A DNA stretch of 64,000 nucleotides from Stutzerimonas stutzeri (GTDB taxonomy: Bacteria > Pseudomonadota > Gammaproteobacteria > Pseudomonadales > Pseudomonadaceae), in assembly GCF_019090095.1 (NCBI RefSeq), contig NZ_JAGQFP010000002.1, positions 1,922,001 through 1,986,000 on the forward strand, in the 5' to 3' direction. Position 1 is the first letter of the stretch; every line of letters starts with the position of its first letter. Under the pieces are notes generated by a model. The model made no database searches. It was given only the letters and a program-made list of their open reading frames with translations, and was not told the origin of the DNA. Both the position numbers and the translations under genes were made by a program. Shown piece after piece: positions 33,773-44,815 of this stretch.

Positions 33773-34419
33773 GCTGGCATGCCTTTTCTGAGGCCGAGCG
33801 CGCCGGCGTGTACCGCGCCATCGCCGAACGGCGCGACATGCGTCACTTCGTGGCCGGTAAGGTCGAGCCCGAGCTGCTCGGGCGGTTGCTGGAAGCCGCG
33901 CACAGGGCGCCCAGCGTCGGGCTGATGCAGCCTTGGCGGTTCATCCGCATCACTCGGATTGAGTTGCGCGAGGCGATAGCCGGGCTGGTAGACGAGGAAC
34001 GTCAGCGGACCGCAGAGGCCTTGGGCGAGCGAGGCAGCAGCTTCATGCAGTTGAAGGTCGAGGGAGTTCGCGAGTGCGCTGAATTGCTCGTGGTGGCCTT
34101 GATGGACGGGCGCGACGCGCATGTCTTCGGTCGCCGCACCATGCCCGAGATGGACCTGGCTTCGGTCGCCTGCGCCATTCAAAACCTGTGGCTCGCCGCC
34201 CGCGCGGAAGGGTTGGGGATGGGCTGGGTATCGCTGTTCGATCCGCAGGCACTGGCTGCGCTGATGGAAATGCCCGAGGGCGCCCAACCGGTGGCGGTGA
34301 TCTGTCTGGGCCCGGTCGCCGAATTCTACCCGGCGCCGATGCTGGCGTTGACCGACTGGACCCAGCCCCGGCCGCTGGACGAGCTGTTGTTTCATAACGG
34401 TTGGGGGACGGGCGAGTGA
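33769..34419 (+). CDS. bluB: 5,6-dimethylbenzimidazole synthase BluB
   Basis: BluB cleaves FMN with oxygen to make the lower ligand dimethylbenzimidazole. This 216-residue nitroreductase-fold protein shows [13 protein letters not shown] near the N-terminus, [15 protein letters not shown] and [15 protein letters not shown], as in the family. The ATG overlaps the cobB stop (ATGA) and its end overlaps cobD (GTGA). Its presence indicates that authentic cobalamin is made aerobically. Confidence 0.94.
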   Translation: MSWHAFSEAERAGVYRAIAERRDMRHFVAGKVEPELLGRLLEAAHRAPSVGLMQPWRFIRITRIELREAIAGLVDEERQRTAEALGERGSSFMQLKVEGVRECAELLVVALMDGRDAHVFGRRTMPEMDLASVACAIQNLWLAARAEGLGMGWVSLFDPQALAALMEMPEGAQPVAVICLGPVAEFYPAPMLALTDWTQPRPLDELLFHNGWGTGE

Positions 34420-35327
34420 GCGTGGCGCTGAGCTGCGTGGCTGGCATCGGCCTGGACATCGTGCTCGGCGAGCCGCGTCGCTGCCATCCCTTGGTGCTGT
34501 TCGGTCGCTTGGCGGATCGTTTGGAAGCGCAGTTCAATGGGCCCGATGGCCGCGGCTGGCGCAGTCATGGTGTCACGGCCTGGTGCCTGGCCGTGCTGCC
34601 GTTGACGGCCCTTGCCTGGCTGCTAAGCCTGTTACCCGGCGTGGGCTGGCTCGTCGAGATCGTGCTGCTATACATGGCCTTGGGGCTGCGCAGCCTGGGT
34701 GAGCATCTGGTCCCGGTGGCGCTCGCCCTGCGCCAGGGTGATCTGGCCGAGGCACGTCGGCGGGTCGGCTTCATCGTCAGCCGGGACACCAGCGCGCTCG
34801 ATGAACAGGCGGTGGCACGCGCGGCGACCGAGTCGGCCCTGGAGAATGGCAGCGATGCGGTATTCGCGGCGCTGTTCTGGTTCGCCATCGCCGGCGGACC
34901 TGGCGTGGTGCTGTACCGTCTGAGCAATACCCTGGATGCCATGTGGGGCTATCGCAGTTCACGCTTCGAGCGCTTCGGTTGGGCGGCGGCGCGAATCGAC
35001 GACGCACTCAATTTCGTGCCGGCCCGGCTCGTCGCCTTGACCTATGCGTTGCTGGGTCAGACACGCCGAGCCTGGCGCTGTTGGCGTCGGCAAGCGCCGC
35101 TGTGGGACAGCCCCAACGCCGGGCCGGTGATGGCGGCCGGGGCGGGCGCGCTGGGCCTGTCGCTGGGCGGTCCGGCCATCTATCACGGTGAACTGCACCA
35201 AAGGCCGACATTGGGGGAGGGGCAGGCCCCGACGGCGCGTGATATCGAACGCGCGCTGGATATGGTCTGGGCGGGCGTCGGGCTCTGGCTGCTGGCGTTG
35301 CTGCTGGGGGGCTGGCTGGATGCTTGA
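34416..35327 (+). CDS. cobD: adenosylcobinamide-phosphate synthase CobD
   Basis: CobD (CbiB-type) attaches the aminopropanol linker to adenosylcobyric acid at the membrane. The 303-residue integral membrane protein shows [19 protein letters not shown] near the start, [19 protein letters not shown], and NTLDAMWGY. The GTG start overlaps bluB by four bases, making it translationally coupled. Confidence 0.93.
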   Translation: MSVALSCVAGIGLDIVLGEPRRCHPLVLFGRLADRLEAQFNGPDGRGWRSHGVTAWCLAVLPLTALAWLLSLLPGVGWLVEIVLLYMALGLRSLGEHLVPVALALRQGDLAEARRRVGFIVSRDTSALDEQAVARAATESALENGSDAVFAALFWFAIAGGPGVVLYRLSNTLDAMWGYRSSRFERFGWAAARIDDALNFVPARLVALTYALLGQTRRAWRCWRRQAPLWDSPNAGPVMAAGAGALGLSLGGPAIYHGELHQRPTLGEGQAPTARDIERALDMVWAGVGLWLLALLLGGWLDA

Positions 35328-36312
35328 GCACGGCGGACGGTTGCGCGCGGCCGCGCGGACTTTCGAGATTCCCTTGCCACAGTGGCTCGACCTGTCCACC
35401 GGTATTGCGCCATATGGGTTCGACGTGCCGGCGATCCCCTGCGAGGTGTGGAATCGCCTGCCGGAAGCCGACGACGAACTCGAAGCCGTCGCCCGTGATT
35501 ACTATGGTGTCGCCTCGCTGCTGCCCGTGGCCGGCTCGCAGGCGGCTATCCAGATGCTTCCCAGGCTCAGACGTGGGCTGCAGGTCGGCATCGTTTCGCC
35601 TTGCTATGCCGAGCATGCCGAGGCCTGGCGTCGCGAAGGGCATCGGCTCAGCGAGTTCAGCGAAGGCAGCGTACCGCGCGCGCTCGATGGCCTCGATGTC
35701 CTGGTTGTGGTGAATCCGAACAATCCCACCGGGCGGTTGGTGCCTGTCGAGCAGCTGTTGGCCTGGCATGCCCAGTTGGCGGCGCGTGGCGGCTGGCTGG
35801 TGGTCGACGAAGCCTTCATGGACCTCTCGCCCGACAGCAGCCTGGCAGCGTACGCGCACCTGCCAGGGCTGATCGTGTTGCGCTCGTTCGGCAAGTTCTT
35901 CGCCATGGCCGGCGCGCGGCTCGGCTTTGTACTCGCCGAGGCCGAGCTCTTGACTGCGTTGGGAACGCAGCTCGGGCCCTGGCCGGTCGCTGGGCCGACT
36001 CGGTTCATTGCGGCGTCATTGCTGGCCGATCGCGAGGGGCAGCAGCGCCAGCGTGAGCGGCTTCTGGCCGATGCCCAGCGCCTGGTGCAGCTGTTGACCG
36101 CGAGCGAACTGGCGCCTGTCGGGGGCTGCGGTCTGTTTCAGTGGGTTGTCACCGAGGAAACCGATCGGCTCTACGAGGCGTTCGCCCGCCGAGGCATTCT
36201 GGTGCGACGCTTTCACTATCCCCCCAGCCTGCGTTTCGGCCTTCCGCCCGATGAGGCGGGTTGGTCTCGCCTGACGGACGCGCTGGCACAGTATCGAGAG
36301 GCCGAACAATGA
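35320..36312 (+). CDS. cobC: threonine-phosphate decarboxylase CobC
   Basis: This 330-residue PLP enzyme of the aminotransferase I/II fold makes the (R)-1-aminopropan-2-ol phosphate arm. It shows [22 protein letters not shown] and the PLP lysine in [15 protein letters not shown]. It starts 8 bases inside cobD and ends overlapping cobQ. In Salmonella nomenclature this activity is CobD; the Pseudomonas name is used here. It is unrelated to the phosphatase below that is also called CobC. Confidence 0.92.
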   Translation: MLEHGGRLRAAARTFEIPLPQWLDLSTGIAPYGFDVPAIPCEVWNRLPEADDELEAVARDYYGVASLLPVAGSQAAIQMLPRLRRGLQVGIVSPCYAEHAEAWRREGHRLSEFSEGSVPRALDGLDVLVVVNPNNPTGRLVPVEQLLAWHAQLAARGGWLVVDEAFMDLSPDSSLAAYAHLPGLIVLRSFGKFFAMAGARLGFVLAEAELLTALGTQLGPWPVAGPTRFIAASLLADREGQQRQRERLLADAQRLVQLLTASELAPVGGCGLFQWVVTEETDRLYEAFARRGILVRRFHYPPSLRFGLPPDEAGWSRLTDALAQYREAEQ

Positions 36313-37769
36313 GCACGCTGATGGTGCAAGGCACGACGTCGGATGCCGGCAAGAGCACGCTGGTCACGGCGCTGTGCCGCTGGCTGCGTCGCCAGCGGGT
36401 GGCGGTGGCACCGTTCAAGCCGCAGAACATGGCGCTCAACAGCGCGGTGACGGCGGACGGCGGCGAGATCGGCCGCGCCCAGGCGGTGCAGGCCCAGGCG
36501 GCTGGGCTCGCACCGCATACCGACATGAATCCGATCCTGCTCAAACCCAACAGCGACGTCGGCGCCCAGGTGATCATCCAGGGGCGCGCGGTCAGCAACA
36601 TGGATGCGGTGGCCTACCACGACTACAAGCGCGTAGCGATGGAGGCGGTGCTGACCTCTCATCGCCGGCTGAGCGAGGCGTATCAGGTGGTAATGGTCGA
36701 GGGCGCCGGTTCACCCGCCGAGATCAACCTGCGCGCCAACGACATCGCCAATATGGGCTTTGCCGAAGCGGTCGATTGCCCGGTAATCCTGATTGCCGAT
36801 ATCGACAAGGGCGGCGTCTTCGCCCATCTGGTCGGCACGCTGGAGCTACTCAGCCCAAGCGAGCAAGCACGGATTCAGGGCTTCGTGATCAACCGATTTC
36901 GCGGCGATATCGCGCTACTGCAGCCGGGCTTGGACTGGCTCGAACGACGCACCGGCAAGCCGGTGCTCGGCGTGCTGCCCTATCTGATGGATTTCCATCT
37001 GGAAGCCGAAGACGCGATCGACCTGCGTCAATCGGCCAAGACCGAACACACACTCAAGGTTGTGGTGCCGGCCCTGCCACGCATCAGCAACCACACCGAC
37101 TTCGATCCGCTGCGCTTGCATCCGCAGGTGGATCTGCAATTCGTCGGCCCCGGGCAGGCGATCCCGGGTGCCGATCTGATCATTCTGCCCGGCTCGAAAA
37201 GCGTTCGCGCCGACCTCGCCTGGTTGCGCGCCAACGGCTGGGACTCGGCGATCCACCGTCACCTGCGCTACGGCGGAAAGGTGCTCGGCATCTGCGGCGG
37301 GCTGCAGATGCTCGGCGAGCGGATTGCCGACCCGCTGGGAATCGAGGGTGAGGCCGGACACAGCGAAGGCCTGGGCCTGCTGGCACTGACCACCGAGCTG
37401 GCGGCGCACAAGCAACTGCGCAACGTGCGCGGGCGCCTGCGATTCGGCAACGCCGCGATCAGTGGCTATGAAATCCACGCCGGTGTCAGCCAGGGCCCGG
37501 CGCTGGAATGCGCGGCCGTTCAGCTTGAGGACGGGCGGATGGAAGGGGCCGTCAGTCCCGATGGGCAGGTACTGGGCACCTATCTTCATGGTCTTTTCGA
37601 AAGCCCCGAGGCCTGCCAGGCGCTGCTGGGCTGGGCCGGGCTGAATCAGGCAGAGCGAGTCGACTACCACGCCCTGCGCGAACGTGACATCGAGCGCCTG
37701 GCCGACCTGGTCGAGGCGCACCTGGATACCGCGCGGTTGAAAAGCCTGTGCGGCCTTGCCCCGGAGTGA
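36309..37769 (+). CDS. cobQ: cobyric acid synthase CobQ
   Basis: CobQ amidates the b, d, e and g side chains of adenosylcobyrinic diamide. The 486-residue protein has the P-loop [11 protein letters not shown] near 8-18, KPQNMALNS and the amidotransferase block [11 protein letters not shown] with the Cys nucleophile, then TYLHGLFE at the C-terminus. Its start overlaps the previous stop (ATGA). Confidence 0.96.
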   Translation: MSTLMVQGTTSDAGKSTLVTALCRWLRRQRVAVAPFKPQNMALNSAVTADGGEIGRAQAVQAQAAGLAPHTDMNPILLKPNSDVGAQVIIQGRAVSNMDAVAYHDYKRVAMEAVLTSHRRLSEAYQVVMVEGAGSPAEINLRANDIANMGFAEAVDCPVILIADIDKGGVFAHLVGTLELLSPSEQARIQGFVINRFRGDIALLQPGLDWLERRTGKPVLGVLPYLMDFHLEAEDAIDLRQSAKTEHTLKVVVPALPRISNHTDFDPLRLHPQVDLQFVGPGQAIPGADLIILPGSKSVRADLAWLRANGWDSAIHRHLRYGGKVLGICGGLQMLGERIADPLGIEGEAGHSEGLGLLALTTELAAHKQLRNVRGRLRFGNAAISGYEIHAGVSQGPALECAAVQLEDGRMEGAVSPDGQVLGTYLHGLFESPEACQALLGWAGLNQAERVDYHALRERDIERLADLVEAHLDTARLKSLCGLAPE

Positions 37770-37776
37770 CCACAGC

Positions 37777-38298
37777 ATGATCGAACTGATTCTCGGCGGT
37801 GCCCGTTCCGGTAAAAGTCGGCTGGCCGAGCGGCTGGCAGGCGAGAGCGGCCTGACGGTCACCTACATCGCCACCAGCCAGCCGCTGGACGGTGAGATGA
37901 GCGCACGTGTCGCGCAGCACCAAGCGCGCCGGCCTTCTGACTGGGGGCTGATCGAAGAGCCGCTGGCTCTGGCCGCGGCGTTGCGAGCGCAGGCGGCACC
38001 TGATCGCTGCCTGCTGGTGGATTGCCTGACGCTGTGGTTGACCAACCTGTTGATGCTGGACGATACGGCGCGCCTGGTAGCCGAGCGGGATGCGCTGCTC
38101 GACTGCCTGCTGGCGTTGCCGGGCAGGGTGCTGCTGGTGAGCAACGAAACTGGCCTCGGCGTGGTGCCACTGGGCGAGCTGAGCCGGCGTTATGTCGACG
38201 AGGCGGGCTGGCTGCATCAGGCGCTGGCCGAGCGTAGCGAACGTGTGGTCTTCACCGTGGCGGGTTTGCCGATGACGCTTAAAGGAGAACCGCTTTGA
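37777..38298 (+). CDS. cobU: bifunctional adenosylcobinamide kinase / cobinamide-phosphate guanylyltransferase
   Basis: This enzyme phosphorylates adenosylcobinamide and transfers GMP to it, preparing for nucleotide loop assembly. The 173-residue protein shows [12 protein letters not shown] (P-loop), HQARRPSDW near the active His, and [12 protein letters not shown]. In Pseudomonas it is also named CobP. The ATG has GGAG 12 bases upstream. It overlaps cobT through TTGA. Confidence 0.94.
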   Translation: MIELILGGARSGKSRLAERLAGESGLTVTYIATSQPLDGEMSARVAQHQARRPSDWGLIEEPLALAAALRAQAAPDRCLLVDCLTLWLTNLLMLDDTARLVAERDALLDCLLALPGRVLLVSNETGLGVVPLGELSRRYVDEAGWLHQALAERSERVVFTVAGLPMTLKGEPL

Positions 38299-39359
38299 CC
38301 GAACACTGGTGGCTGGCACCGTGCCGCCCTCTGGACGAAGAGGCACGCCTGGCAGCCGTCGAGCGCGACGCGCAACTGACCAAGCCGGGCGGTGCATTGG
38401 GACGCCTCGATGCGTTGGTCCCGCAATTAGCGGCCCTGCGTGGCCAGGCCCGGCCGAGCGTGGACCCGATCTGGATCACCGTCTTTGCTGGCGATCACGG
38501 CGTCGTCGCCGAGGGTGTCTCGGCGTTTCCGCAGTCGGTGACTGGGCAAATGCTCGGCAATTTCGTCAACGGCGGCGCGGCGATCAGCGTACTGGCCCGT
38601 CAGTTAGGCGCGCAGCTCGAGGTGGTCGACCTGGGCACGGCGACGCCGAGCGGGCCCTTGCCTGGCGTGCGGCATCTGGCGTTAGGCCCGGGTACGGCGA
38701 ATTTCGCCGAAGGCCCGGCGATGAGCGCTGATGCCTGCCTGCAGGCCATGCGGGCCGGGCGTGACGCGGTACTGCGTGCGCACGAGCAACAGTGCGCCTT
38801 GTTCATCGGTGGCGAGATGGGCATCGGCAACACGACGACGGCCGCGGCGCTGGCCTGTGCGCTGCTGGCGCGCGAACCTCATGATCTCGCTGGCCCTGGG
38901 ACGGGGTTGGGCGAAGCCGGTGTGGCGCGCAAGCGCGAGGTGATCGAGCGCGCCCTGGCGCTGCATGCCGGCGACCATGACACGCTGGCTTGGATGCGGC
39001 GCGTGGGTGGTTTCGAGTTGACGGCGCTTACCGGCGCCTTCTTGGCCTGCGCGCAGCAGGGCATCGTGGCGTTGGTGGATGGCTTCATCTGCACGGTTGC
39101 GGCGCTGTGCGCGGTACGGCTGAACCCGGCCTGTCGCGACTGGCTGCTGTTTGCCCATCGCTCCGCCGAGCCGGGACACCGGGCGGTGCTCGACGCGCTC
39201 GAGGCGCAGCCCTTGCTCGATCTCGGTCTGCGGCTGGGCGAGGGCAGCGGTGCGGCGCTCGCTGTGCCGCTGCTGCGGCTGGCCTGCGAGCTGCACCACG
39301 GCATGGCAACCTTTGCCGAGGCGGCAGTTTGCGGACGTGACCATGACCCTTCGGCTTGA
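38295..39359 (+). CDS. cobT: nicotinate-nucleotide:dimethylbenzimidazole phosphoribosyltransferase CobT
   Basis: CobT makes alpha-ribazole phosphate, the activated lower ligand. The 354-residue protein has [10 protein letters not shown] near 31-39, [30 protein letters not shown] and the catalytic Glu in the final [16 protein letters not shown] start overlaps the cobU stop by four bases with AAGGAG 7 bases ahead. It also overlaps the following phosphatase gene by 17 bases. Confidence 0.94.
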   Translation: MTEHWWLAPCRPLDEEARLAAVERDAQLTKPGGALGRLDALVPQLAALRGQARPSVDPIWITVFAGDHGVVAEGVSAFPQSVTGQMLGNFVNGGAAISVLARQLGAQLEVVDLGTATPSGPLPGVRHLALGPGTANFAEGPAMSADACLQAMRAGRDAVLRAHEQQCALFIGGEMGIGNTTTAAALACALLAREPHDLAGPGTGLGEAGVARKREVIERALALHAGDHDTLAWMRRVGGFELTALTGAFLACAQQGIVALVDGFICTVAALCAVRLNPACRDWLLFAHRSAEPGHRAVLDALEAQPLLDLGLRLGEGSGAALAVPLLRLACELHHGMATFAEAAVCGRDHDPSA

Positions 39360-39936
39360 CCTGTTGCGTCACGGCGAGACCGTCGCCGGTGGCGGGTTTC
39401 GCGGCCGCCTCGATGACGCGTTGACCGCCACGGGTTGGCAGCAGCTACGCCAGGCTGTGCAGGACGCTGGGCCGTGGCAACGAATCGTCAGCTCGCCACT
39501 CTTGCGCTGTGCTCAGTTCGCGCAGGAACTGGCCGAGCGCCAGCAGCTTGAACTGGAAATAGAGCCCGCCTTTCGCGAACTGGACTTCGGCGACTGGGAA
39601 GGGCGTACGGCAGCGGAGCTGATGGTCGATCACAGCGTCGAGCTCGGCCGGTTATGGAACGATCCTTACGGTTTCACTCCGCCGGGAGGCGAGCCGTTGG
39701 TGGCGTTCGAAGCGCGCATTCTCACCGCCCTTGAGCGGCTCACCGACCGTTGTGCTGGCGAGCGGGTATTGCTGGTGACGCACGGCGGGGTGATGCGGCT
39801 GCTATTGGCCGAGGCGCGGGGATTGCCTCGCCAGCAACTGCTGCAGGTCGAGGTGCGGCACGCTGACCTGTTCGGACTGAAAATCGGCTTTCGCGATGCC
39901 ACGCTCTGGATGGAGGAAGCGTGCAGCCGTTCCTGA
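39343..39936 (+). CDS. cobC: alpha-ribazole phosphatase (histidine phosphatase family)
   Basis: This phosphatase removes the phosphate from alpha-ribazole 5'-phosphate. The 197-residue protein has the RHGET histidine motif ([18 protein letters not shown]), [10 protein letters not shown] and [10 protein letters not shown], all of the phosphoglycerate-mutase superfamily. In Salmonella nomenclature it is CobC; a different gene in this operon carries that name in Pseudomonas usage. Its start lies within cobT. Confidence 0.9.
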   Translation: MTLRLDLLRHGETVAGGGFRGRLDDALTATGWQQLRQAVQDAGPWQRIVSSPLLRCAQFAQELAERQQLELEIEPAFRELDFGDWEGRTAAELMVDHSVELGRLWNDPYGFTPPGGEPLVAFEARILTALERLTDRCAGERVLLVTHGGVMRLLLAEARGLPRQQLLQVEVRHADLFGLKIGFRDATLWMEEACSRS

Positions 39937-40652
39937 TTGCGCTGCAGTTTCTGACCAGCCTGCCCGTGCGCCTCGACGGCATGCCCGAGCCGCAGGCGGT
40001 AGGCCGATCACTGCTGCATTACCCCGGTGTGGGTGTGCTGCTGGGGGCGATGCTATGGCTCGCTGGCGCAGCCCTCGATGTCACCGCGGCACCGTTGCTG
40101 GCGGCACTGCTGCTGACGGGCTGGGTCGCGCTGACCGGCGGATTGCATCTGGACGGCCTGGCCGACAGTGCCGATGCCTGGCTCGGCGGCTTCGGCGATC
40201 GGGAACGTACCCTGGCGATCATGAAGGACCCGCGCAGCGGTCCGATAGCGGTGGTGGTGCTGGTATTGCTGCTGTTGCTCAAGTTCGCCGCCCTCTGGAC
40301 GTTGCTGGTCGCCGAGCAGCATCTGGCGCTGCTGCTGGCCCCACTGCTTGGGCGCAGTGCCTTGCTGGGCTTGTTTCTGACGACGCCCTACGTGCGACCG
40401 GGCGGGCTCGGTCAGGTCCTGGTTGAGCAGATGCCGCGTAATGCCGTTCATATCGTGCTCGGGGCGATCGTGCTGGTTTGCCTGGCACTGGGTTCGAGCG
40501 GCTGGCTGGCACTGGCGGCCGCCGCCGGCGTCGGCTGGCTAGCGCGTCGGGCGATGTGTCGACGCATCGGTGGTACCACGGGCGATACCGCGGGCGCGTT
40601 GGTGGAATTGGTAGAGTGCGCCGTGCTGGTTGCCTTGGCCCTTGGGCTTTGA
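39921..40652 (+). CDS. cobS: adenosylcobinamide-GDP ribazoletransferase (cobalamin synthase)
   Basis: CobS joins adenosylcobinamide-GDP to alpha-ribazole to form cobalamin in the inner membrane. The 243-residue protein starts at GTG 39921, five bases after GGAGG. It shows LQFLTSLPVR, GGLHLDGLADSADAWLGG (metal-binding acidic cluster) and GGTTGDTAGA near the C-terminus. It ends six bases before modC converges on it. Confidence 0.93.
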   Translation: MQPFLIALQFLTSLPVRLDGMPEPQAVGRSLLHYPGVGVLLGAMLWLAGAALDVTAAPLLAALLLTGWVALTGGLHLDGLADSADAWLGGFGDRERTLAIMKDPRSGPIAVVVLVLLLLLKFAALWTLLVAEQHLALLLAPLLGRSALLGLFLTTPYVRPGGLGQVLVEQMPRNAVHIVLGAIVLVCLALGSSGWLALAAAAGVGWLARRAMCRRIGGTTGDTAGALVELVECAVLVALALGL

Positions 40653-40658
40653 ATGGGC

Positions 40659-41750
40659 CTAGCCGAGCAGGGCAACGGCCTTGATCTGCGCCCAGAGGGT
40701 TTTGCCCGGCTGCACGGCCAACTGATCGGCCGAACGGCGCGTGATACGGGCCAGCAAAGGCGTGCCCTGGGCATTCAATCGCACCAGTACATGGGCCGGG
40801 GTGTCCGCCGCCACGACTTGCTCCACGCGCGCCGGCAGCAGGTTGCTGATGCTGGTGCCCTCGGCTTTTTCCAGCGCCAGGCTGACGTCGCGCGCATGTA
40901 CCCGAAAGCGCAGCGGGCGACCGACGGCTTCGTCGCGCCTGGCCACCAACACCTCGCCGCCGGGGAACGCCAGGCGCGTCAGGTGGTAGTCCGGATCGTG
41001 TTCGGCAATCACCGAGTCGATCACCACACCGGCGTCGTCGCCAAATGCCGTTGGCAGGTCGAGGCGGGCCAGGGTTTCCTGTAGCCCTCCTTGAGCGACG
41101 ACCCGCCCTTCATCGAGCAGCACCAGGTAGTCCGCCAGCCGCGCCACCTCGTCGGGCGCATGGCTGACATAAATCACCGGGATGTCCAGTTCGTCATGCA
41201 GGCGCTCCAGGTAGGGCAGGATCTCTTGCTTGCGCTTGAGGTCCAGGGCCGCCAGCGGCTCATCCAGCAGTAACAGTTCCGGGCTGGTCAGCAAGGCGCG
41301 GGCGATGGCCGTCCGTTGCCGTTCACCGCCGGAGAGCCGGTCGGGGCGACGATCGAGCAGATGACCAATGCCGAGCAGCTCGACGGCCTGGTCCCAGACC
41401 ACGCGGCGTTGGCCATGCTCGACGCGCTTCATGCCGTACTCCAGGTTGCCCCGCACTGATAGGTGGGCGAACAGATTGGCGTCCTGAAAGACGTAGCCGA
41501 TCGGACGCTGATGTGGCGGGATGAAGTGGCTGCTGGTCGAGTCCTGCCAGCATTCGCCGTTGACGTCGACGCGCCCCACCGCGCGGTTCTCCAAGCCTGC
41601 CAGGCTGCGTAGGCAGCTGGTCTTGCCGGAACCGGAGGGACCGAACAATGCGGAAATGCCGCGGCCGGGCAGCGTCAGTTCAACGTCCAACCGAAAACCG
41701 GGATGGGTCATGCGAAGCTGCGCGTGGATGCCGCCTGACCTGTCGCTCAT
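40659..41750 (-). CDS. modC: molybdate ABC transporter ATPase ModC
   Basis: ModC provides ATP hydrolysis for molybdate import. The 363-residue protein has Walker [10 protein letters not shown], the LSGGERQR signature, Walker [13 protein letters not shown] and the C-terminal molybdate-binding MOP region ([17 protein letters not shown]). It is the last gene of the modEABC operon and overlaps modB by four bases. Confidence 0.95.
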   Translation of the reverse strand: MSDRSGGIHAQLRMTHPGFRLDVELTLPGRGISALFGPSGSGKTSCLRSLAGLENRAVGRVDVNGECWQDSTSSHFIPPHQRPIGYVFQDANLFAHLSVRGNLEYGMKRVEHGQRRVVWDQAVELLGIGHLLDRRPDRLSGGERQRTAIARALLTSPELLLLDEPLAALDLKRKQEILPYLERLHDELDIPVIYVSHAPDEVARLADYLVLLDEGRVVAQGGLQETLARLDLPTAFGDDAGVVIDSVIAEHDPDYHLTRLAFPGGEVLVARRDEAVGRPLRFRVHARDVSLALEKAEGTSISNLLPARVEQVVAADTPAHVLVRLNAQGTPLLARITRRSADQLAVQPGKTLWAQIKAVALLG

Positions 41751-42430
41751 CTGCGTAAACCCTGCCGAGACCGGCTGCCGTACAACGCCAGCAGCACCAC
41801 GAAGGAGAACACCAGCATGCCGCCGGCCAGCCAGTGCGCCTGTGCGTACTCCATGGCCTCAACGTGATCGTAGATCTGCACCGACAGCACGCGCGTCTTC
41901 TCCGGAATGTTGCCGCCAATCATCAGGACGACGCCGAACTCCCCGACGGTATGGGCAAAGCCCAGGACGCTGGCCGTGACGAAACCTGGCCGGGCAAGCG
42001 GCAACACGACCGTGAAGAAGGTATCCAGCGGACCGGCGCGCAAGGTGGCGGCAGCCTCCAGCGGCGCTTCGCCGATGGCTTCGAAGGCATTGTGCAGGGG
42101 CTGCACCACGAACGGCATGGAATAGAACACCGAGGCCACGACCAGTCCGGCGAAAGTGAACGGTAGCGTGCCCATCCCGAGGCTCTGGGTGAGCTGGCCG
42201 ATCGGGCCGTTGGGCCCCAGTGCAACCAGCAGGTAAAAGCCCAATACGGTTGGCGGCAGCACCAGCGGTAGCGCCACCACTGCGCTGATCGGGCCCTTGA
42301 GCCGAGAGCGGGTTCGCGCCAGCCACCAGGCGATAGGGGTGCCAATCAGCAGCAACAGCAGCGTCGTGACGCTGGCGAGCTTGAGCGTCAGCACAACCGC
42401 GGCCAAGCCGACGTCGTCCAACGGCATCAT
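41747..42430 (-). CDS. modB: molybdate ABC transporter permease ModB
   Basis: ModB forms the inner-membrane channel for molybdate. The 227-residue protein has five to six membrane segments and the coupling-loop [25 protein letters not shown], the EAA motif of ABC permeases. ATG is doubled here, so the first or second may be used. It overlaps both neighbours by about four bases. Confidence 0.95.
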   Translation of the reverse strand: MMPLDDVGLAAVVLTLKLASVTTLLLLLIGTPIAWWLARTRSRLKGPISAVVALPLVLPPTVLGFYLLVALGPNGPIGQLTQSLGMGTLPFTFAGLVVASVFYSMPFVVQPLHNAFEAIGEAPLEAAATLRAGPLDTFFTVVLPLARPGFVTASVLGFAHTVGEFGVVLMIGGNIPEKTRVLSVQIYDHVEAMEYAQAHWLAGGMLVFSFVVLLALYGSRSRQGLRR

Positions 42431-43179
42431 TGCAGGCTGTAGCCGTACGCTTTGATCACGTTGGCTGCTTGCTCGCTCCTGAGATATTCGAGCAGCGCGA
42501 GCGCCGCCGGGTTGTCGCGCCCCTTGAGCAGCAGGAGGGCATCCTGGCGGATAGGCGGATGGTAGGTGGATGGGACGACCCAGCCCGAGCCTTCACCAAT
42601 CGCGCCGTCCTTCACCACCTGGGACAGCGCGACGAAGCCCAGCTCCGCGTTGCCACTGGCGACGAACTGATGCGCCTGGGCGATGTTTTCACCCTGCACC
42701 AGCCGGCCACGGACTGACTCGGTCAGGCCGAGTTTTTCCAGTGTCGCCATGGCCGCCGCGCCATAGGGCGCCGTCTTCGGGTTGGCGACCGCCAGGTGTC
42801 GATACGGCTGGTCGGCAAGTGCATTCTGGCCCTCGATATAGTCTTGGCGAGCCGACCACAGTACCAGCGTGCCGATGGCGTACGGAAAGCGGCTTTCGGC
42901 CACACCCAGGCCTTCGCGCTCCAGTTTCGCCGGCACCGCTTCGTCCGCCGCCAGCAGCACATCGAACGGGGCGCCGTTACTGATCTGCGCGTACAGCTTG
43001 CCCGTCGAGCCGAACGCGAGCGCCGCCTTGTGCCCGGTGTCCTGCTCGAAGCGTTCGGCGATGACCTGCATGGGTTGGGTGAAGTTTGACGCGACGGCAA
43101 CCTGTACCTCGGCGGCTTGGCCGGTAAGTGGGATCAGTGCGGCGGTCAGCAAGGCGGCAAGCGAGCGAATGGGGTTCAT
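42427..43179 (-). CDS. modA: periplasmic molybdate-binding protein ModA
   Basis: ModA captures molybdate or tungstate in the periplasm. The 250-residue precursor has a signal peptide ([22 protein letters not shown]), [40 protein letters not shown] and [12 protein letters not shown], which are the ligand loops of the family. The start at 43179 is chosen because the upstream extension is not leader-like. Confidence 0.95.
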   Translation of the reverse strand: MNPIRSLAALLTAALIPLTGQAAEVQVAVASNFTQPMQVIAERFEQDTGHKAALAFGSTGKLYAQISNGAPFDVLLAADEAVPAKLEREGLGVAESRFPYAIGTLVLWSARQDYIEGQNALADQPYRHLAVANPKTAPYGAAAMATLEKLGLTESVRGRLVQGENIAQAHQFVASGNAELGFVALSQVVKDGAIGEGSGWVVPSTYHPPIRQDALLLLKGRDNPAALALLEYLRSEQAANVIKAYGYSLQ

Positions 43180-43187
43180 GATAGTCC

Positions 43188-44000
43188 TCAGTCCACGGCG
43201 ATGATGACGTGCGACGCTTTGATCAGCGCCGTGCAAGGCATTCCAAGCGCCAGTCCCAGCTCTTCGGCGCTCTCGTTGGTGATGATCGCGCCCAGCGTGC
43301 GGTTTCCCGGTAGCAGTAACTTGACCTCGCAGTTCACTGCGCCGGGTGTCAGGCTGCTCACGGTGCCGCTCAGCCGATTACGCGCACTGATCTTTACCGT
43401 CGGATCGGGCGACAGCAGCACGAAACTGGCCTTGATCAGCGCCATGGCGGTCTTGCCCGGCGCCAGCTGGAGCTCGTCGATGCTGTCGTTGGTCAGGGTG
43501 GCGGTAATCATCACGCCTTCGCCGATATCGAGGCTGACGCTGGCATTGACTGCGCCTTTGGTAACCTGAACGACCTGGCCGCGGAATTGGTTGCGTGCGC
43601 TGGTTTTCATGGCAATGGCCCGCAGTAGTTTGTCGAAGTCGTCGAACCCGTCGATGCCTTGCGCCACCTGGGCGAGAAAGCGTTCGTATTCATGTTGCAT
43701 GCGCCGCCAGACGTTGAGCATCTCGCGGCCAAATTCGGTCAGCTGTGTGCCGCCGCCCTTGGCGCCGCCTGCGGCGCGCACCACGAGCGGACGTTCGGAC
43801 AGGTTGTTCATCGCGTCCAACGCATCCCAGGCGGCCTTGTAGCTCAAACCGATAGCCTTGGCCGCACGGCTGATGGACCCGCTCGCCTCGATCTGCTCCA
43901 GCAGTTCGATGCGCTTGCCACCGAGATAGCCCTTCTCGCCACGGTTGAACCAGAGTTGTCCGTCGATGCGCAGCGGGCCGAGGGGATGTGGGTCAGTCAT
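43188..44000 (-). CDS. modE: molybdate-responsive regulator ModE
   Basis: ModE binds DNA when loaded with molybdate and represses the transporter. The 270-residue protein has a winged helix at about 30-100 (ASGSISRAAKAIGLSYKAAWDALD) and two C-terminal MOP molybdate-binding domains (SARNQFRGQVVQVTKGAVN and SARNRLSGTVSSLTPGAVN). The tandem MOP layout is the full-length type. It lies first in the operon with a ModE-type box ahead of it. Confidence 0.94.
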   Translation of the reverse strand: MTDPHPLGPLRIDGQLWFNRGEKGYLGGKRIELLEQIEASGSISRAAKAIGLSYKAAWDALDAMNNLSERPLVVRAAGGAKGGGTQLTEFGREMLNVWRRMQHEYERFLAQVAQGIDGFDDFDKLLRAIAMKTSARNQFRGQVVQVTKGAVNASVSLDIGEGVMITATLTNDSIDELQLAPGKTAMALIKASFVLLSPDPTVKISARNRLSGTVSSLTPGAVNCEVKLLLPGNRTLGAIITNESAEELGLALGMPCTALIKASHVIIAVD

Positions 44001-44035
44001 GGTCTGGCTCCGGGTTGGGCGGCCATTCTGACAAG

Positions 44036-44059
44036 CGCTGTATAGTTTTGTATATAGCG
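44036..44059. promoter_or_regulatory. ModE-type operator
   Basis: CGCTGTAT-N8-ATATAGCG (44036-44043 and 44052-44059) is a near-perfect palindrome matching the ModE box (CGYTATAT-type half sites). It lies 35 bases upstream of the modE start, suiting molybdate-dependent autorepression of the operon. Confidence 0.7.
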
Positions 44060-44227
44060 AAAGTTTCCGTGCTCACCAGTGGAGCGGTCTTGACCGCGAA
44101 GGACACCGTTTGGTCGGCGAGCCGGCAGCTATCCCAGGCTCGGCCAAAGCAGCGCTCTACTTCATCCGACGTTGCCGGTTTGCCAGCTCGGGGGTAGCGT
44201 GGTGCTCATCTCACTCGGAGCGTTCTT

Positions 44228-44776
44228 ATGAAGCGTTATCTGCTTGCCGCCTCGCTGGTGTTCGCCACCCTGGCCGGTCCCGTTCATGCGCAAGAGTGTC
44301 CGGCGCTCTTGCAGCACGAGCTACCAAAGCTGCGCTCGAAAGACACCATTGATCTGTGCGAAGCCTTCCAGGGCAAGGCGCTGGTGGTGGTCAACACGGC
44401 GAGCTTTTGCGGCTTCGCACCGCAATTCAAGGGGCTGGAGGCGCTCTATCAGCGCTACAAGGACGAGGGCCTGGTCGTGCTTGGCGTACCCTCGGATGAT
44501 TTCTTTCAGGAGTCGGATGATGAAGCGGAAACGGCGAAGGTCTGCTACGTGGACTACGGCGTCACCTTTCCCATGACGCAGACGCAAGCCGTGCGCGGTA
44601 GCGATGCGACGCCGTTGTTCAGGGAGTTGGCCGAGCAGGCCGGCGGGGCGCCGCGCTGGAACTTCTACAAGTATGTGGTCGGTCGCGACGGCCGGGTGAT
44701 CGACTATTTTTCCAGCAAGGTCAAGCCGGACGATCCCGAGCTGATCGGAGCAATAGAGAAAGCGCTGGGCAAATAG
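44228..44776 (+). CDS. periplasmic glutathione peroxidase-like protein
   Basis: This 182-residue GSH-peroxidase/thioredoxin-fold protein carries an N-terminal signal peptide ([21 protein letters not shown]), so it probably acts in the periplasm. [22 protein letters not shown] carries the peroxidatic Cys, and [12 protein letters not shown] carries the Trp of the active site. The family normally has Gln and Trp partners; the Gln is visible in APQF. It faces away from the mod operon. Confidence 0.88.
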   Translation: MKRYLLAASLVFATLAGPVHAQECPALLQHELPKLRSKDTIDLCEAFQGKALVVVNTASFCGFAPQFKGLEALYQRYKDEGLVVLGVPSDDFFQESDDEAETAKVCYVDYGVTFPMTQTQAVRGSDATPLFRELAEQAGGAPRWNFYKYVVGRDGRVIDYFSSKVKPDDPELIGAIEKALGK

Positions 44777-44786
44777 CGGTAGGGTG

Positions 44787-44806
44787 CCCCGACCGGACGG
44801 TCGGGG
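44787..44806. other. hairpin between converging gpx-like and fadL-like genes
   Basis: CCCCGACC and GGTCGGGG form an 8-base-pair stem with loop GGAC. It lies in the 39-base gap between two convergent genes and could act from either side, but no U-tract is present. Confidence 0.45.
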
Positions 44807-44815
44807 CGGGGTGCA

